Positions 40,160 to 49,586 are shown, numbered from the stretch's first letter. The stretch is 64,000 nt of DNA from Streptomyces longisporoflavus (GCF_014649775.1 NZ_BMTR01000009.1:186001-250000); one strand, 5' to 3'. Notes: generated from the letters alone by a model not told the origin. Numbers and translations: made by a program.

Positions 40160-41506
40160 GTGCCGGTCGTGCGGAGCGAATCGACAGCAGCAGAGAAGCA
40201 GCAGGTCCGGGGAGAAGGCGGCGAGGCCGGCGACGGCGGCAGCCCCGAGAGCATGCGCCGGGTGGCCGTGGCGTCCTTCATCGGGACTGCCATCGAGTTC
40301 TACGACTTCTACATCTACGGCACGGCGGCGGCCCTCGTCCTCAACGAGGCGTTCTTCCCGACCCTGGACCCCGTCAACGCCACCCTTGCCTCCTTCTCCA
40401 CCTACGCGGTGGCGTTCGCGGCGCGGCCCATCGGCTCCGTGGTCTTCGGGCACTTCGGCGACCGGGTCGGGCGCAAGTCGGTGCTCGTGGCCTCGCTGCT
40501 GCTCATGGGGCTTTCGACGGCGCTGGTGGGGCTCCTGCCCGGCTACGGCACGCTGGGCGTCTGGGCGCCGGTCCTGCTGATCCTGCTGCGCTTCCTCCAG
40601 GGCATCGGCCTCGGCGGCGAGTGGGGCGGGGCCGCGCTGCTCGCGGTGGAGCACGCGCCCAAGAAGAAGCGCGGGCTGTATGCCGCCTTCCCGCAACTCG
40701 GCCCGTCCGTCGGGTTCTTCGCGGCGACCGGCGTCTTCTGGCTGCTCTCCTCCGTCCTGTCCGACGACGCGTTCCGCTCCTGGGGCTGGCGCGTGCCGTT
40801 CCTGCTCTCCTTCCTGCTCGTCGGCGTCGGGCTCTTCGTACGGCTGCGCATCAGCGAGACGCCGGTCTTCGCGAAGGTCATGGAGGCGCAGGAGGCCAGC
40901 AAGGTCCCCACGCTCGACGTCCTGCGGCGCCACCCGCGCGAACTGCTGCTCGGCGCGGGCGGGATGATCGTGGCGTACGGCCTCTTCTACACGGCGACGA
41001 CGTACTGCCTCGCCTACTCCACCGGCACCCTGGGCGTCTCCCGCAACACCATGCTGGGCCTCTCCCTGATCGCCTGTCTCTTCCTGGCGGCCGGCACCTG
41101 GCTCGCCGCGACCCGTTCCGACGGTGCGGGCCGCCGCAAACTGGTCCTCGCGGGCGCCGGCCTCGCGGTGGTGTGGGGCCTGGTGCTCTTCCCGCTCCTG
41201 GACACCGAGCAGCCGGTGCTCATGGCGCTCGCGCTCGGCGGCGCGCTGTTCTGCATGGGTGTGGTGTACGGGCCGATGGGCGCCTACCTGCCGGAGCTGT
41301 TCGGCACGAACGTGCGCTACTCGGGCGCCTCGCTCGCCTACAACCTGGGCGGCGTGCTCGGCGGCGCGGTCTCGCCGCTGGTGGCGACCCGGCTGCAGTC
41401 CGCGTTCGGCTCCTCTTCGGTGGGCTGGTACGTGAGCGCCATGGCGGTCGTGTCCCTGGTGTGTGTTCTCGCGCTGCCGGAAACGCGCGAGCGGGAACTG
41501 GCGTAG
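40160..41506 (+). CDS. MHS-family major facilitator transporter
   Basis: A 448-residue, 12-helix metabolite:H+ symporter. Signatures are FIGTAIEFYDFYIYGTAAALVL (TM1 with the acidic EFYDF), GHFGDRVGRKSVLVASLLLMG (MFS loop 2-3), RFLQGIGLGGEWGGAALLAVEHAP (TM4) and GMGAYLPELFGTNVRYSGASLAYNLGGV-like TM9-10. MHS carriers take up dicarboxylates, betaines, shikimate or ketoglutarate. The first 30 residues are hydrophilic, and no Shine-Dalgarno sequence precedes the GTG at 40160; an ATG at 40253 (MRRVAVASFIG) is an alternative start. Confidence 0.9.
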   Translation: MPVVRSESTAAEKQQVRGEGGEAGDGGSPESMRRVAVASFIGTAIEFYDFYIYGTAAALVLNEAFFPTLDPVNATLASFSTYAVAFAARPIGSVVFGHFGDRVGRKSVLVASLLLMGLSTALVGLLPGYGTLGVWAPVLLILLRFLQGIGLGGEWGGAALLAVEHAPKKKRGLYAAFPQLGPSVGFFAATGVFWLLSSVLSDDAFRSWGWRVPFLLSFLLVGVGLFVRLRISETPVFAKVMEAQEASKVPTLDVLRRHPRELLLGAGGMIVAYGLFYTATTYCLAYSTGTLGVSRNTMLGLSLIACLFLAAGTWLAATRSDGAGRRKLVLAGAGLAVVWGLVLFPLLDTEQPVLMALALGGALFCMGVVYGPMGAYLPELFGTNVRYSGASLAYNLGGVLGGAVSPLVATRLQSAFGSSSVGWYVSAMAVVSLVCVLALPETRERELA

Positions 41507-41559
41507 CTTCCCCTGCGGGACATCTGGTCAGTACACCGGCGCCGCAGGACGATGACCGC

Positions 41560-42831
41560 GTGGAGCCCTACTGGGAACTGACCTTCGACGCCGACGGGGA
41601 CGTCAACACCACGCAGCGTGACCGCCTCCTCGCCGAGGCGGGCCGCGAGCGCATCACCGATCTCCTCGTCCTGGCGCACGGCTGGAACAACGACCAAGAC
41701 ATGGCCACCGACCTCTACCGGCGCTTCTTCGCGCCGTGCCGGGAACTCGCGGGCCCGCGCGTGCGCCTGGGTTATGTGGGCGTGCTCTGGCCCGCCATCC
41801 GCTTCCCCGACGAACGCATCCCCGACTTCGAACCCTCGGTGACGGCCACCGGTCCCGGACCCGTGCCGGGCGCGGGCCCCCTGCTCGACGAACCGACCAT
41901 GCGCCTGCTTGCAGGAACGTTTCCCGACGGCGGAGCCGAACTGCGACGGATCGGCGCGCTCCTCGCCGACCGCTCCGAGGTGCCCACGCGCCTCTACGAG
42001 TACGGACGCCTCGTACGCAACCTGGTGGCCGTGCACCAGAACAGCGCGGCCCAGCGCTTCGCCAACGACATCTGGACGGGCGAGCCCGCCATGCTCACCG
42101 ACGACGCCGTCGAGGTGTGCCAGGTGTTCGCCGCCGCGATGGAGGAGACCGGGCAGCAGGAGCTCTTCGGCAGCCTGCGCAAACGCCTGTGGAACGGGGC
42201 GCACGAACTCCTGCGCCAGGCCAGCTACTACGCCATGAAGCGCCGGGCGGGATCGGTCGGCCAGCTGGGCCTCGGTCCGGCGATCGGGCTGCTCGCCCGC
42301 GAGGCGCCGGACGTGCGGGTGCATCTCATCGGGCACAGCTTCGGTGCGCGGCTCGTGTCGTACGCGCTGCGCGGGATGCCCGCTCCGGTGCGCACCGTGA
42401 AGTCCACGACGCTGCTCCAGGGGGCCTTCTCGCACTACGCGTTCTCCAAGCGCCTGCCGCACGCCCCCTCCCGCAGCGGCGCCCTCAACGGAATGCAGCG
42501 GCGGATCGACGGCCCGCTGGTGTCCTGCCATTCCCGCCACGACGACGCCCTGGGCAAGATCTACCCCCTGGCGTCGAAGCTCGCCGGGGACTCCTCGACC
42601 TTCCTCGGTCTGTGGGAACGCTGGGGCGCCATCGGGTACGACGGCATCCGGGCGGTGGACGGCGCCAAGCGCGTCAAGCTGGGCCGGGCCATCCCCGCCA
42701 AGGGGTGCGTGAGCGTCGACGTGTCGGCCGTGGTGCGGCGCGGCGGTCCGCCCTCCGGCGCGCACAGCGACATCTGCCACGAGGAACTGGCGCGTGTCGT
42801 GTTCGCCGCAGGGCGGATCGCCCGTCGCTGA
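41560..42831 (+). CDS. Alpha/beta-hydrolase-like protein of unknown substrate
   Basis: A 423-residue cytoplasmic protein. The segment DLLVLAHGWNNDQDMATDLYRRFF looks like the oxyanion-hole strand of alpha/beta hydrolases, and VHLIGHSFGARLVSYAL is a GxSxG nucleophile elbow with serine in GHSFG. A C-terminal His (SAHSDICHEE region) could complete a triad. It resembles hypothetical Streptomyces hydrolases sometimes mislabelled as kinases. There is no ATG near the start; GTG at 41560 was chosen because WELTFDADGDVNTT follows and the frame is not conserved-looking before it. It is 53 bp after the MHS gene and convergent with the acylase. Confidence 0.7.
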   Translation: MEPYWELTFDADGDVNTTQRDRLLAEAGRERITDLLVLAHGWNNDQDMATDLYRRFFAPCRELAGPRVRLGYVGVLWPAIRFPDERIPDFEPSVTATGPGPVPGAGPLLDEPTMRLLAGTFPDGGAELRRIGALLADRSEVPTRLYEYGRLVRNLVAVHQNSAAQRFANDIWTGEPAMLTDDAVEVCQVFAAAMEETGQQELFGSLRKRLWNGAHELLRQASYYAMKRRAGSVGQLGLGPAIGLLAREAPDVRVHLIGHSFGARLVSYALRGMPAPVRTVKSTTLLQGAFSHYAFSKRLPHAPSRSGALNGMQRRIDGPLVSCHSRHDDALGKIYPLASKLAGDSSTFLGLWERWGAIGYDGIRAVDGAKRVKLGRAIPAKGCVSVDVSAVVRRGGPPSGAHSDICHEELARVVFAAGRIARR

Positions 42832-42843
42832 ACGCCCCTGCCG

Positions 42844-45657
42844 CTAGCGGTGCCGGGGGAACTCGACGACCTGCTGGTACGTGGGCCGGTTCTGCCACTG
42901 GACCGGCCCGTGCGTGATGCCGCCGAGCGCCCGGTGGATGACCGAGTCCGCGCACCACTGGTCGCCCGCCGAGCAGCTCTCGTCGCCGGGGTAGACCTCG
43001 TTCGCGGGCTTGGCGGCGGCCTGCGTGAGGGTGGTCAGGAGCGCGTCACGGCACGCGTCCAGCTTCCCCGCGCCGCAGTACTTCTCGCCGAGCCCGCCCT
43101 TCACGGGCTCGCCGAGCACGGACCGCAGGTCCTTGTCCGCGAAGCCCCACCAGCCGTACTGGAAGGCCGATCCGGCGTGCGCGCCGGTCGGGCCGTGCCC
43201 GGCCGACGGCGCCTCGTCGGTGCCGAGCTGCGCCGTCAGCGAGTCGTAGAGATCCTTGCCCATGCCCGGCTTGAACTCGGCCTCGATCAGGAGGGGCCAC
43301 CAGGCGTCCATGATGCGTACGGCGTCGGGGTGGGCGTACTTCTTGGAGCCCGCCGCCGTCTGGTTGCGCTGTGCCCCGTCCCGCTGCCAGGCCTCAAGCC
43401 GCTGTACGGCCTCGGCCTGGCGCGGATCGGTGACTGGCTTGCTGCGCACCACCTTCAGGAGCTCGGGAAGCACCTGCTCGCCGCGCAGGTCGGTGACCGC
43501 CGCCTCGGACATGGCCTGCGTCAGCTCGGCCCGCGTGACGCCGCCCCGTTCGGTGAGCTTCTTGACCCGTCCGTCGAGCAGGTCACCGCGGTGCACGGCG
43601 CTCAGCCCGAAGCCCGCCGCACTGAAGTCCTTGGCCTGTTTGTTGTTCCAGGAAATGTAGTAGTCCTGGTTGACGGACTGCGGGTGCTCGGCGGCCGGCG
43701 TCTGCGCCGAGGTGTTGTTCTCCGGGTCGAAGTCCCGCCATTCGTACGCCTGTTGTGCCTTGACGGGCAGGGCCGGGTCGATGTCCTTCGCGCGCACGGG
43801 GTTGGCGCCGCTGTTGTAGTACGCGGTGTCGCGCGAGTCGGCGTAGAACCAGTTGAAGGCGTAGCTGATGTTCTCGGCGGCCTTCTTGAAGGTGGCCGCG
43901 TCCTTGACGTACGAGGGGTCGTTCAGCATCTGGAAGCCGATGATCGAGTCGGCCTCGTGGCGGTAGGTGGAGCGCAGCGAGACGTACGCGACGGGTTTGC
44001 CCTCGACGCTCGCGCGGTGCGTCACGACGCCGTACTTCGTGCGGAACACCTGCATGCGGTAGGAGCCCGCGGCCGTGGAGTCGGCGAGGGTCGGCTTCCA
44101 GGCGTTCTTGCGCTCCATCTTCTCCATGGGGGTGCAGGTGCCGTGGTGGAGGTAGTGGGCGGACTGCTTGGTGGGGGCGCCGCCGCCCGGTTCGCACAGC
44201 TCGACGGCGTACGTGTCGGTGATGTCCTGCCCTGCGGAGGTCGCCGACCAGGCGTAGTCCTGGCCGCGCCCCAGCTGGACGTACATGCCGACGCCCGCGA
44301 AGGAGACGCCGCGCGCGCTGATGCCGGGGCCCTGGAGTTCCTGCTGCATGAGGAGCTGCGGGGCGAAGTAGCCGGTCTGCGGGCCGAAGACGGCGACCGG
44401 ATTGCCGCTCGCGGTGTGCTTCCCGGAGACGACGAGAGCGTTCGACATGCCCTTCCTCTGGCCGTCCCGCTTGAAGAAATCCGAGGGCAGGACGCCCTTG
44501 TCGTACATCCCCTGGAGCGGCTTGAGCTTCCGGGGTGCCTTCACCGGGTCCTTGGCGGCCGTCTTGGCCCCGCCCTCGCGGTCGTACACGAGCTGTTCGC
44601 GCTCGACCGAGCCGGGGTCGGGCATCGCGGTACCGCGCGCGTTCTCCGGCTTGCCCGCGTACGGGAAGCTCGTGCCGTCGTGGATCGTCTGGACCGCCTC
44701 GGGGTCATTGCGGGCGCGGAAGGACTCCCAGACCTTCGTGCCCTTCTCGACGCCGTACTTCTCCTGGGCCTTGAGCAGCGAGAGCGCGGCGTCGACCTCT
44801 CCGCCGCCGCCGTTGCCGAAGAGCCCGCCGACGACGGACGCGAGCGCGATCATGTCGGTGACCTTGAAGGGCTCGATCTCGCCGATGTTGGTGATCGCGT
44901 CGATCTTTCCGGTGAGGACGTACTCACCGGGGAAGTAGCGGCCGTTCTTCGACTTCACGCGGTAGGCGTTGAGCCCGTCGACATAGGCCTGCGCGTCCTC
45001 CATCGCCTGCTTGCCGCGCTCGCCCTGCGTCGTCCTGATGTACTCGACCTGCTTCTCCAGGTCCTTCTCGGTGTACGGGGCCTGCGGCCAGAACTGCTGC
45101 TCCAGGCCCTGGTTGGCGAGGGCCCCGCCCGCGAAGGAGGTCAGCTGGCCGCGGCCGATGTGCCGGAACAGGTCGATGAGCCAGAGCCGGTCCTGGCCGG
45201 CCGCGAAGCCCGCGCCGAACTCGGTGCCGTAGCGCGTGGAGCCCTTGATGTGCGGGATGCCGTACTTCTTGTCCCGGGTGATCGTCACGTCGTCGCGCGG
45301 TTTGGTGACGGAGGCGACCTGGCCGTCGCGTACGCCGAAGGACGCGTCGTTGAAGAACTCCGTCAGCTTGTCGTCGGTGAGGGACGGATAGCCTGCGGAG
45401 AGCGCGTCATACGGGCCCAACTGGTCGTCCGCGTGCGCCGGTTGAGTACCGAAGACGCGGTGGGCGAGTATCTCGGCGAGCGTGGCGTTGCCGTTCGCGC
45501 CGGGTGGCAGGATGTCCGCGCACTGCCCCTCGCAGTAGTCGGCGGCCGGTGGCGGTTCGTCGGCGGCGCTCCCCGGCTGCGGCGTGAGGAGGGAGGCGGC
45601 GAGCGCGAGTGCCGCTGTGGCGGTGAGGGTTCTGAGCCGGACGATGCGTCGTCGCAT
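42844..45657 (-). CDS. Secreted penicillin acylase-family (Ntn) amidohydrolase
   Basis: A 937-residue precursor of an N-terminal-nucleophile hydrolase. In order: Sec signal (ATAALALAASLLTPQPGSAA), alpha-subunit region with DVTITRDKKYGIPHIKGSTRYGTEFGAGFAAGQDRLWLIDLFR, a linker, then the catalytic Ser405 in GMSNALVVSGKHTASGNPV, which becomes the beta-subunit N-terminus after self-cleavage. FGPQTGYFAPQLLMQQELQGPG and YAWSATSAGQDITDTYAVELC follow. Members cleave acyl-amide bonds in lipopeptides, N-acyl homoserine lactones or beta-lactams. At this length it may be an aculeacin/AHL acylase type. GAGGAG is before the ATG. Confidence 0.92.
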   Translation of the reverse strand: MRRRIVRLRTLTATAALALAASLLTPQPGSAADEPPPAADYCEGQCADILPPGANGNATLAEILAHRVFGTQPAHADDQLGPYDALSAGYPSLTDDKLTEFFNDASFGVRDGQVASVTKPRDDVTITRDKKYGIPHIKGSTRYGTEFGAGFAAGQDRLWLIDLFRHIGRGQLTSFAGGALANQGLEQQFWPQAPYTEKDLEKQVEYIRTTQGERGKQAMEDAQAYVDGLNAYRVKSKNGRYFPGEYVLTGKIDAITNIGEIEPFKVTDMIALASVVGGLFGNGGGGEVDAALSLLKAQEKYGVEKGTKVWESFRARNDPEAVQTIHDGTSFPYAGKPENARGTAMPDPGSVEREQLVYDREGGAKTAAKDPVKAPRKLKPLQGMYDKGVLPSDFFKRDGQRKGMSNALVVSGKHTASGNPVAVFGPQTGYFAPQLLMQQELQGPGISARGVSFAGVGMYVQLGRGQDYAWSATSAGQDITDTYAVELCEPGGGAPTKQSAHYLHHGTCTPMEKMERKNAWKPTLADSTAAGSYRMQVFRTKYGVVTHRASVEGKPVAYVSLRSTYRHEADSIIGFQMLNDPSYVKDAATFKKAAENISYAFNWFYADSRDTAYYNSGANPVRAKDIDPALPVKAQQAYEWRDFDPENNTSAQTPAAEHPQSVNQDYYISWNNKQAKDFSAAGFGLSAVHRGDLLDGRVKKLTERGGVTRAELTQAMSEAAVTDLRGEQVLPELLKVVRSKPVTDPRQAEAVQRLEAWQRDGAQRNQTAAGSKKYAHPDAVRIMDAWWPLLIEAEFKPGMGKDLYDSLTAQLGTDEAPSAGHGPTGAHAGSAFQYGWWGFADKDLRSVLGEPVKGGLGEKYCGAGKLDACRDALLTTLTQAAAKPANEVYPGDESCSAGDQWCADSVIHRALGGITHGPVQWQNRPTYQQVVEFPRHR

Positions 45658-45895
45658 GTGTGCTCCTCTGGGCTCCGCTTGTGCTCCTGTGGGGTGGAGT
45701 TGAGGCGGAGGTTACTGGCGGGTTGCCGAACCGGGAAGATGAGCATGCGTCGCTTTTTCAGAACCGCCACATAGCTACAGCTCACCGCCGTCTTATGTCG
45801 TCCATCGAAAATCGAATGGATACCGAGGGAGCCGAATCGCAAGTCGATACGTCTACTCGGCAACGTCCGAGAACGTGCGACGGAGGTGCAGGGCG

Positions 45896-46504
45896 ATGGC
45901 CGGATTCCGGAGTCTCGCGAGACAGGTGCGTGATCCGCTGAGCGATTTGGCACTGCGACGGTACTCACTGCGCAAGTGCCTGGAGAGATTCGCCCCTTAC
46001 GGCCACCGGGCGACCTGGGACCATCTGTGCTCCCGGGCGGGCTTCGGGCCCGAGGACCGGTCGCCCGACCCGGCGCGGCTCGTGGCCGCGCTCGATGAAC
46101 TGGAAGCGGCGCGAGCGGTCTGGCTCGCCTACGAGCAGGGCTTCGCGGAGCGCCGCCGCAAGGAGAAGCACGACGGGCTGCGCCGGCCCGGCAGCGTGGA
46201 CGACTGGCACCGCTGCACCTGGGGAGGGTTCGGGGTCGCCTGGTGCGACGACCCCGGTGTCCACCCCTCCGAACCGCTCGCCGAGGTCCTGAGGCGGCTG
46301 ATCGCGGCGCTGGAGCGGGAGCCGGGCACGGTCTGCCCGGTGTGCACCCGCTCCGGTCTCGTCTGGACGCACGGCCTGGCGCACGAGCCCTCTTCGGGCG
46401 CCGTCTGCACGGGCTGCGGAATCGTGGTGCCGGACCCGGTGCTCACGCCCGCGGCGATGGCACGGGCGCGCTCGCTGCGGGAACGGCCCCTGGTGTCCGC
46501 GTGA
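45896..46504 (+). CDS. Uncharacterised protein with a C-terminal zinc-ribbon-like motif
   Basis: A 202-residue protein I do not recognise. The N-terminal half is helical and basic (LALRRYSLRKCLERFAPYGHRATWDHLCSRAGF), the middle has WHRCTWGGFGVAWCDDPGVHP, and the end holds CPVC...CTGCG (about residues 149-179), a four-Cys pattern suited to a zinc ribbon. No signal peptide is present. GGAGG is 9 nt before ATG 45896. It is divergent from the acylase gene across about 240 bp, in which I see no other gene, and convergent with the next gene. Confidence 0.7.
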   Translation: MAGFRSLARQVRDPLSDLALRRYSLRKCLERFAPYGHRATWDHLCSRAGFGPEDRSPDPARLVAALDELEAARAVWLAYEQGFAERRRKEKHDGLRRPGSVDDWHRCTWGGFGVAWCDDPGVHPSEPLAEVLRRLIAALEREPGTVCPVCTRSGLVWTHGLAHEPSSGAVCTGCGIVVPDPVLTPAAMARARSLRERPLVSA

Positions 46505-46528
46505 CGCCGGGAGACGCGCTCCCGGCGG

Positions 46529-47047
46529 CTAGGGCCTCACCACGTCCGTCTGTATGGCCAGCTTGAACTCGGCGAACATGAGCGGCGCGGCGATCTTCAC
46601 GTCGCCCGCGCCGCGTGCCGATATCTTCAGGCCGACCGGTGTCCGCGGGTGGACGAACATCTGCCAGGTGTGCGTGCGGTACTGCCCGCCCCTGGTGGTC
46701 GCCCAGTCGATGGTGGCCGTGGAGTCGTACCCCGTGGAGTCGCCGAGCGGATCGCGCACATAGCGCGCGCGGTGCTCGGTGGCGCGGGAGTTCGGCTCCC
46801 AGAAGATCATCGCCGACAGGGTGCCCCAGCCGTCGTGGCTCGGCCATATGAGCCCGGAGCGCGGGTCGGGGAACCGGGACGGGCTGGTGGCGCCCTTGGC
46901 GGGATCGTGCATGTGCCACGGGTCGTACGACTCCTCAGCGTGCTCGTACGGAAAACGCACGAGGTGGTAGCCGTCGCTGTCGTATTTGATCTTCTGCGGC
47001 CCGGTGCGTGCGGCGTCCCACTTCAACGAGCAGATGGCGATTCCCAT
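46529..47047 (-). CDS. Uncharacterised Trp/Tyr-rich protein
   Basis: A 172-residue soluble protein of unknown family. It starts MGIAICSLKWDAARTGPQKIKYDSDGYHLVRFPYEHAEESYDPWHMHDP and ends in alternating hydrophobic strands (VGLKISARGAGDVKIAAPLMFAEFKLAIQTDVV), which suggests a beta-rich fold. It has many Asp, His and Tyr residues and no signal. GGAGGG lies 5 nt upstream of the ATG. It is divergent from the BKACE gene, 41 bp between starts. Confidence 0.7.
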   Translation of the reverse strand: MGIAICSLKWDAARTGPQKIKYDSDGYHLVRFPYEHAEESYDPWHMHDPAKGATSPSRFPDPRSGLIWPSHDGWGTLSAMIFWEPNSRATEHRARYVRDPLGDSTGYDSTATIDWATTRGGQYRTHTWQMFVHPRTPVGLKISARGAGDVKIAAPLMFAEFKLAIQTDVVRP

Positions 47048-47088
47048 CGGCCCTCCCCCTGTGTCGTCGGCTGTGCTGTCCTGTGGTG

Positions 47089-47805
47089 ATGCAGGTATGT
47101 GTGAACGGCGCCCGCGGCGCGGGCGATGGTGCGTTGATCCCGTTGTCGCCCGGGGCGATGGCCGAGTCCGTGGCGCAGGCCGTCGCGGTCGGCGCCCGGG
47201 ATGTCCATGTACACCCCAAGTCCCCCTGCGGGCAAGACACGTTGACGCCAAGAGCGGTCGCGGCCGCGCTGGAAGCGGTCCGGTCCGTGACGTCCGTGCC
47301 CGTCGGTGTGACCACCGGCGCGTGGGCCGAGCGGGACCCGGAGCGGCGGGTGGCGCAGATCCGCGCGTGGTCGGTCCTGCCGGACCACGCGTCCGTCAAC
47401 TGGCACGAACCGGGCGCGGAGGCGGTGGCCGCGGCGCTCCTGGAGCGGGGGGTGGGCGTGGAGGCGGGCATCTGGTCCGGCACGGACGGCGCGGAACGCT
47501 TCACGGCGTCCGCGCTCGGCCCGCGCGTCCTGCGGGTCCTCGCGGAGGTGACGGACCCCGACCCCGCCACGGCACGCGACTCGGCCCGCGCCCTCCTCGG
47601 GGCGATCGGCACGGCGCACGGCCGCCCCGTACTGCTGCACGGCGAGGAGGGCGGCACCTGGCCCGTGCTGCGCCTCTCGGGGCGCCTGCGGCTCGCGACC
47701 CGCATCGGTTTCGAGGACACGCTGATGCTTCCGGACGGGGAACGGGCCACGTCGAACGCCCAGTTGGTGACGACGGCGCTGTCCCTGCTGAGCGCGCCCG
47801 CGTGA
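47089..47805 (+). CDS. BKACE-family (3-keto-5-aminohexanoate cleavage) protein
   Basis: A 238-residue TIM-barrel enzyme of the beta-keto acid cleavage family (DUF849). It has QVCVNGARGAGDGALIPLSPGAMAESVAQAVAVGARDVHVHPKSPCGQDTLTP, with the zinc-binding HVH pair, VPVGVTTGAW, and GRLRLATRIGFEDTLMLPDGERATSNAQLV (the conserved RvGxEDnl...a.sNa region). BKACE enzymes use acetyl-CoA to cleave beta-keto acids; the specific keto acid is unknown. It is shorter than typical 270-300 residue members. ATG 47089 was chosen over GTG one codon earlier. Confidence 0.85.
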   Translation: MQVCVNGARGAGDGALIPLSPGAMAESVAQAVAVGARDVHVHPKSPCGQDTLTPRAVAAALEAVRSVTSVPVGVTTGAWAERDPERRVAQIRAWSVLPDHASVNWHEPGAEAVAAALLERGVGVEAGIWSGTDGAERFTASALGPRVLRVLAEVTDPDPATARDSARALLGAIGTAHGRPVLLHGEEGGTWPVLRLSGRLRLATRIGFEDTLMLPDGERATSNAQLVTTALSLLSAPA

Positions 47806-47919
47806 CGCTACCAGCCACAAAATGGCTCGCTCCAGCGCTTTGTCGTCGGCACAGTCGAGGTCGATGACAGACGTGTGTACGTACCCACGCGGTACGCGGA
47901 AACCGGGAGAGTCCGAGCC

Positions 47920-48990
47920 ATGTCGACGCTGCGCGTCACCGCCGAAGTACTGACCATCCACGAGCATCCCAACGCCGACGCCCTCGAACTCGCCCAGGTG
48001 GGCCTGTATCGCGCGGTGGTGGCCAAGGGCGCGTACCGCACCGGCGACGTGGCCCTCTACATCCCCGAGCAGTCCGTGCTTCCCGCGGAGCTGATCGAGG
48101 AGCTCGGGCTCACCGGGCGGCTCGCGGGCGGCAAGTCGGACCGGGTGAAGGCTGTACGGCTGCGGGGCGAGCTGTCGCAGGGCATCGTGTGCAGGCCGCG
48201 TGCGGTGGCGGACGTCGACCTGGTGCGGGCCGCGGCGCAGGGCACCGACTTCACGGAGCGGCTCGGCGTCGTGAAGTGGGTGCCGCCGATCCCGCCCACC
48301 ATGAACGGCGACGTCGAGTCCGCGCCCGATCTGCTGCCTTGGGTCGACATCGAGAACATCCAGCGCTACCCGGACATCTTCGCGCCCGGCGAGCCGGTGA
48401 CCGTCACGGAGAAGCTGCACGGCTCCGCCTGCCTGCTGACGTACGTCGCGGACGAGGGCGGCCGGGTGCATGTGTCCTCCAAGGGCTTCGGCTCCAAGTC
48501 CCTCGCGCTGAAGGAGGACGAGCGCAATCTCTACTGGCGCGCGGTCCGCGGGCACGGGGCGGCGGACGCGGCTGCCGCGCTGGCGAAGCGGCTCGGGGCG
48601 CGCCGGGTCGGCATCTTCGGCGAGGTGTACGGAGCGGGGGTGCAGGACCTGACGTACGGGGCCGACGGGCGTCGCGACACGCTGGGCTACGCGGTCTTCG
48701 ACGTACGTGCGGAGATCGACGGCGAGGTCCGGTGGCTGGACCCCGCGGTCGTGCTCGACGGCGCCCTGCCGCTGGTCCCGCGCCTGTACGAGGGCCCGTA
48801 CGACTCCGCGCGCGTCCTGGAACTCGCCTCCGGGCGGGAGACGGTCTCGGGCCGTGACCTGCATCTGCGCGAGGGGGTCGTGATCCGCCCCGCGACCGAG
48901 CGGTACTCGCCCGTGACCGGGGGCCGCGCGATCGCCAAGGCGGTCAGCCCCGCGTACCTGACGCGCAAGGGCGGCACGGAGTACGAGTAA
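47920..48990 (+). CDS. ATP-dependent RNA ligase, DRB0094 (DraRnl/Rnl5) family
   Basis: A 356-residue nucleotidyltransferase-type ligase. An N-terminal OB-like module (MSTLRVTAEVLTIHEHPNADALELAQVGLYRAVVAKGAYRTGDVALYIPEQSVLP) is followed by the adenylyltransferase domain: motif I is EKLHGSACLL with Lys165 as the AMP-accepting residue, motif IV-like GRDLHLREGVVIRPA and motif V-like GGRAIAKAVSPAYL. GIFGEVYGAGVQDLTYG contains the acidic motif III/IIIa region. The Deinococcus relative DraRnl seals 3'-OH/5'-phosphate nicks with RNA at the 3' side. Role here is unknown; RNA or DNA-RNA hybrid repair is the best guess. The start at 47920 follows GGGAGAG. Confidence 0.88.
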   Translation: MSTLRVTAEVLTIHEHPNADALELAQVGLYRAVVAKGAYRTGDVALYIPEQSVLPAELIEELGLTGRLAGGKSDRVKAVRLRGELSQGIVCRPRAVADVDLVRAAAQGTDFTERLGVVKWVPPIPPTMNGDVESAPDLLPWVDIENIQRYPDIFAPGEPVTVTEKLHGSACLLTYVADEGGRVHVSSKGFGSKSLALKEDERNLYWRAVRGHGAADAAAALAKRLGARRVGIFGEVYGAGVQDLTYGADGRRDTLGYAVFDVRAEIDGEVRWLDPAVVLDGALPLVPRLYEGPYDSARVLELASGRETVSGRDLHLREGVVIRPATERYSPVTGGRAIAKAVSPAYLTRKGGTEYE

Positions 48991-49044
48991 TCCCCGCGGG
49001 TGCCGCCGGAGCCTCTCCGACGGCACCCCCGCATCGCGACCGCA

Positions 49045-49512
49045 TCACGACTTCGTGCGGCGCTCCGGCAACAGACGGGAGCCGGTGAGGCGTTCGCCGA
49101 AGACGTCGTCGGGGTTGGAGAGCACGCAGTTCTCCAGGGAGAGGCAGCCGCAGCCGATGCAGTCCGTGAGGTGATCGCGCAGCCGGCCCAACTGCTTGAT
49201 GCGCTCGTCCAGTTCCGATCGCCAGGTCTCCGAGAGCCGCGCCCAGTCCTCGCGGGTGGGCGTGCGCTCCTCGGGGAGCGAGTCGAGCGCCTCGCGGACC
49301 GTGGCGAGCGGGATGCCGACGCGCTGGGCGGCGCGGACGAACGCGACGCGGCGCAGCGCGTCACGGTGGTAGCGGCGCTGGTTGCCCGATGTGCGGCGGC
49401 TGGAGATCAGACCCTTGGACTCGTAGAAATGCAGTGCGGACACGGCCGCGCCGCTGCGGGCGGAGAGCTGGCCGACCGTGAGCTCGTGGATCTTCTCTGG
49501 GATCTGGGGCAC
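49045..49512 (-). CDS. soxR: Redox-sensitive transcriptional activator SoxR
   Basis: A 155-residue MerR-family regulator. The HTH is LTVGQLSARSGAAVSALHFYESKGLISSRRTSGNQRRYHRDALRRVAFVRAAQRVG. A coiled dimerisation helix and a C-terminal [2Fe-2S] cluster site CIGCGCLSLENC follow, with Cys118, 121, 123 and 129 in the canonical Cx2CxCx5C spacing. In Streptomyces SoxR answers redox-active secondary metabolites such as actinorhodin rather than superoxide, and controls exporters and reductases. Start GTG 49512 begins the homologous region. It is divergent from the MaoC gene. Confidence 0.95.
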   Translation of the reverse strand: MPQIPEKIHELTVGQLSARSGAAVSALHFYESKGLISSRRTSGNQRRYHRDALRRVAFVRAAQRVGIPLATVREALDSLPEERTPTREDWARLSETWRSELDERIKQLGRLRDHLTDCIGCGCLSLENCVLSNPDDVFGERLTGSRLLPERRTKS

Positions 49513-49586
49513 CCCGCCGATCCTAATGGCCGGCCCGCCGTCCCTCACTGTCTGTCCGTTGACACACGACGGCGCACACAGCATGC

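Noticed and set aside
40621..41559. In-frame upstream extension of the alpha/beta-hydrolase-like gene
   Set aside because: It overlaps the MHS transporter in another frame and has no hydrolase-like or conserved-looking sequence.
42844..45657. Beta-lactam-related biosynthesis or resistance
   Set aside because: The penicillin acylase family is broad and no beta-lactam genes are nearby.
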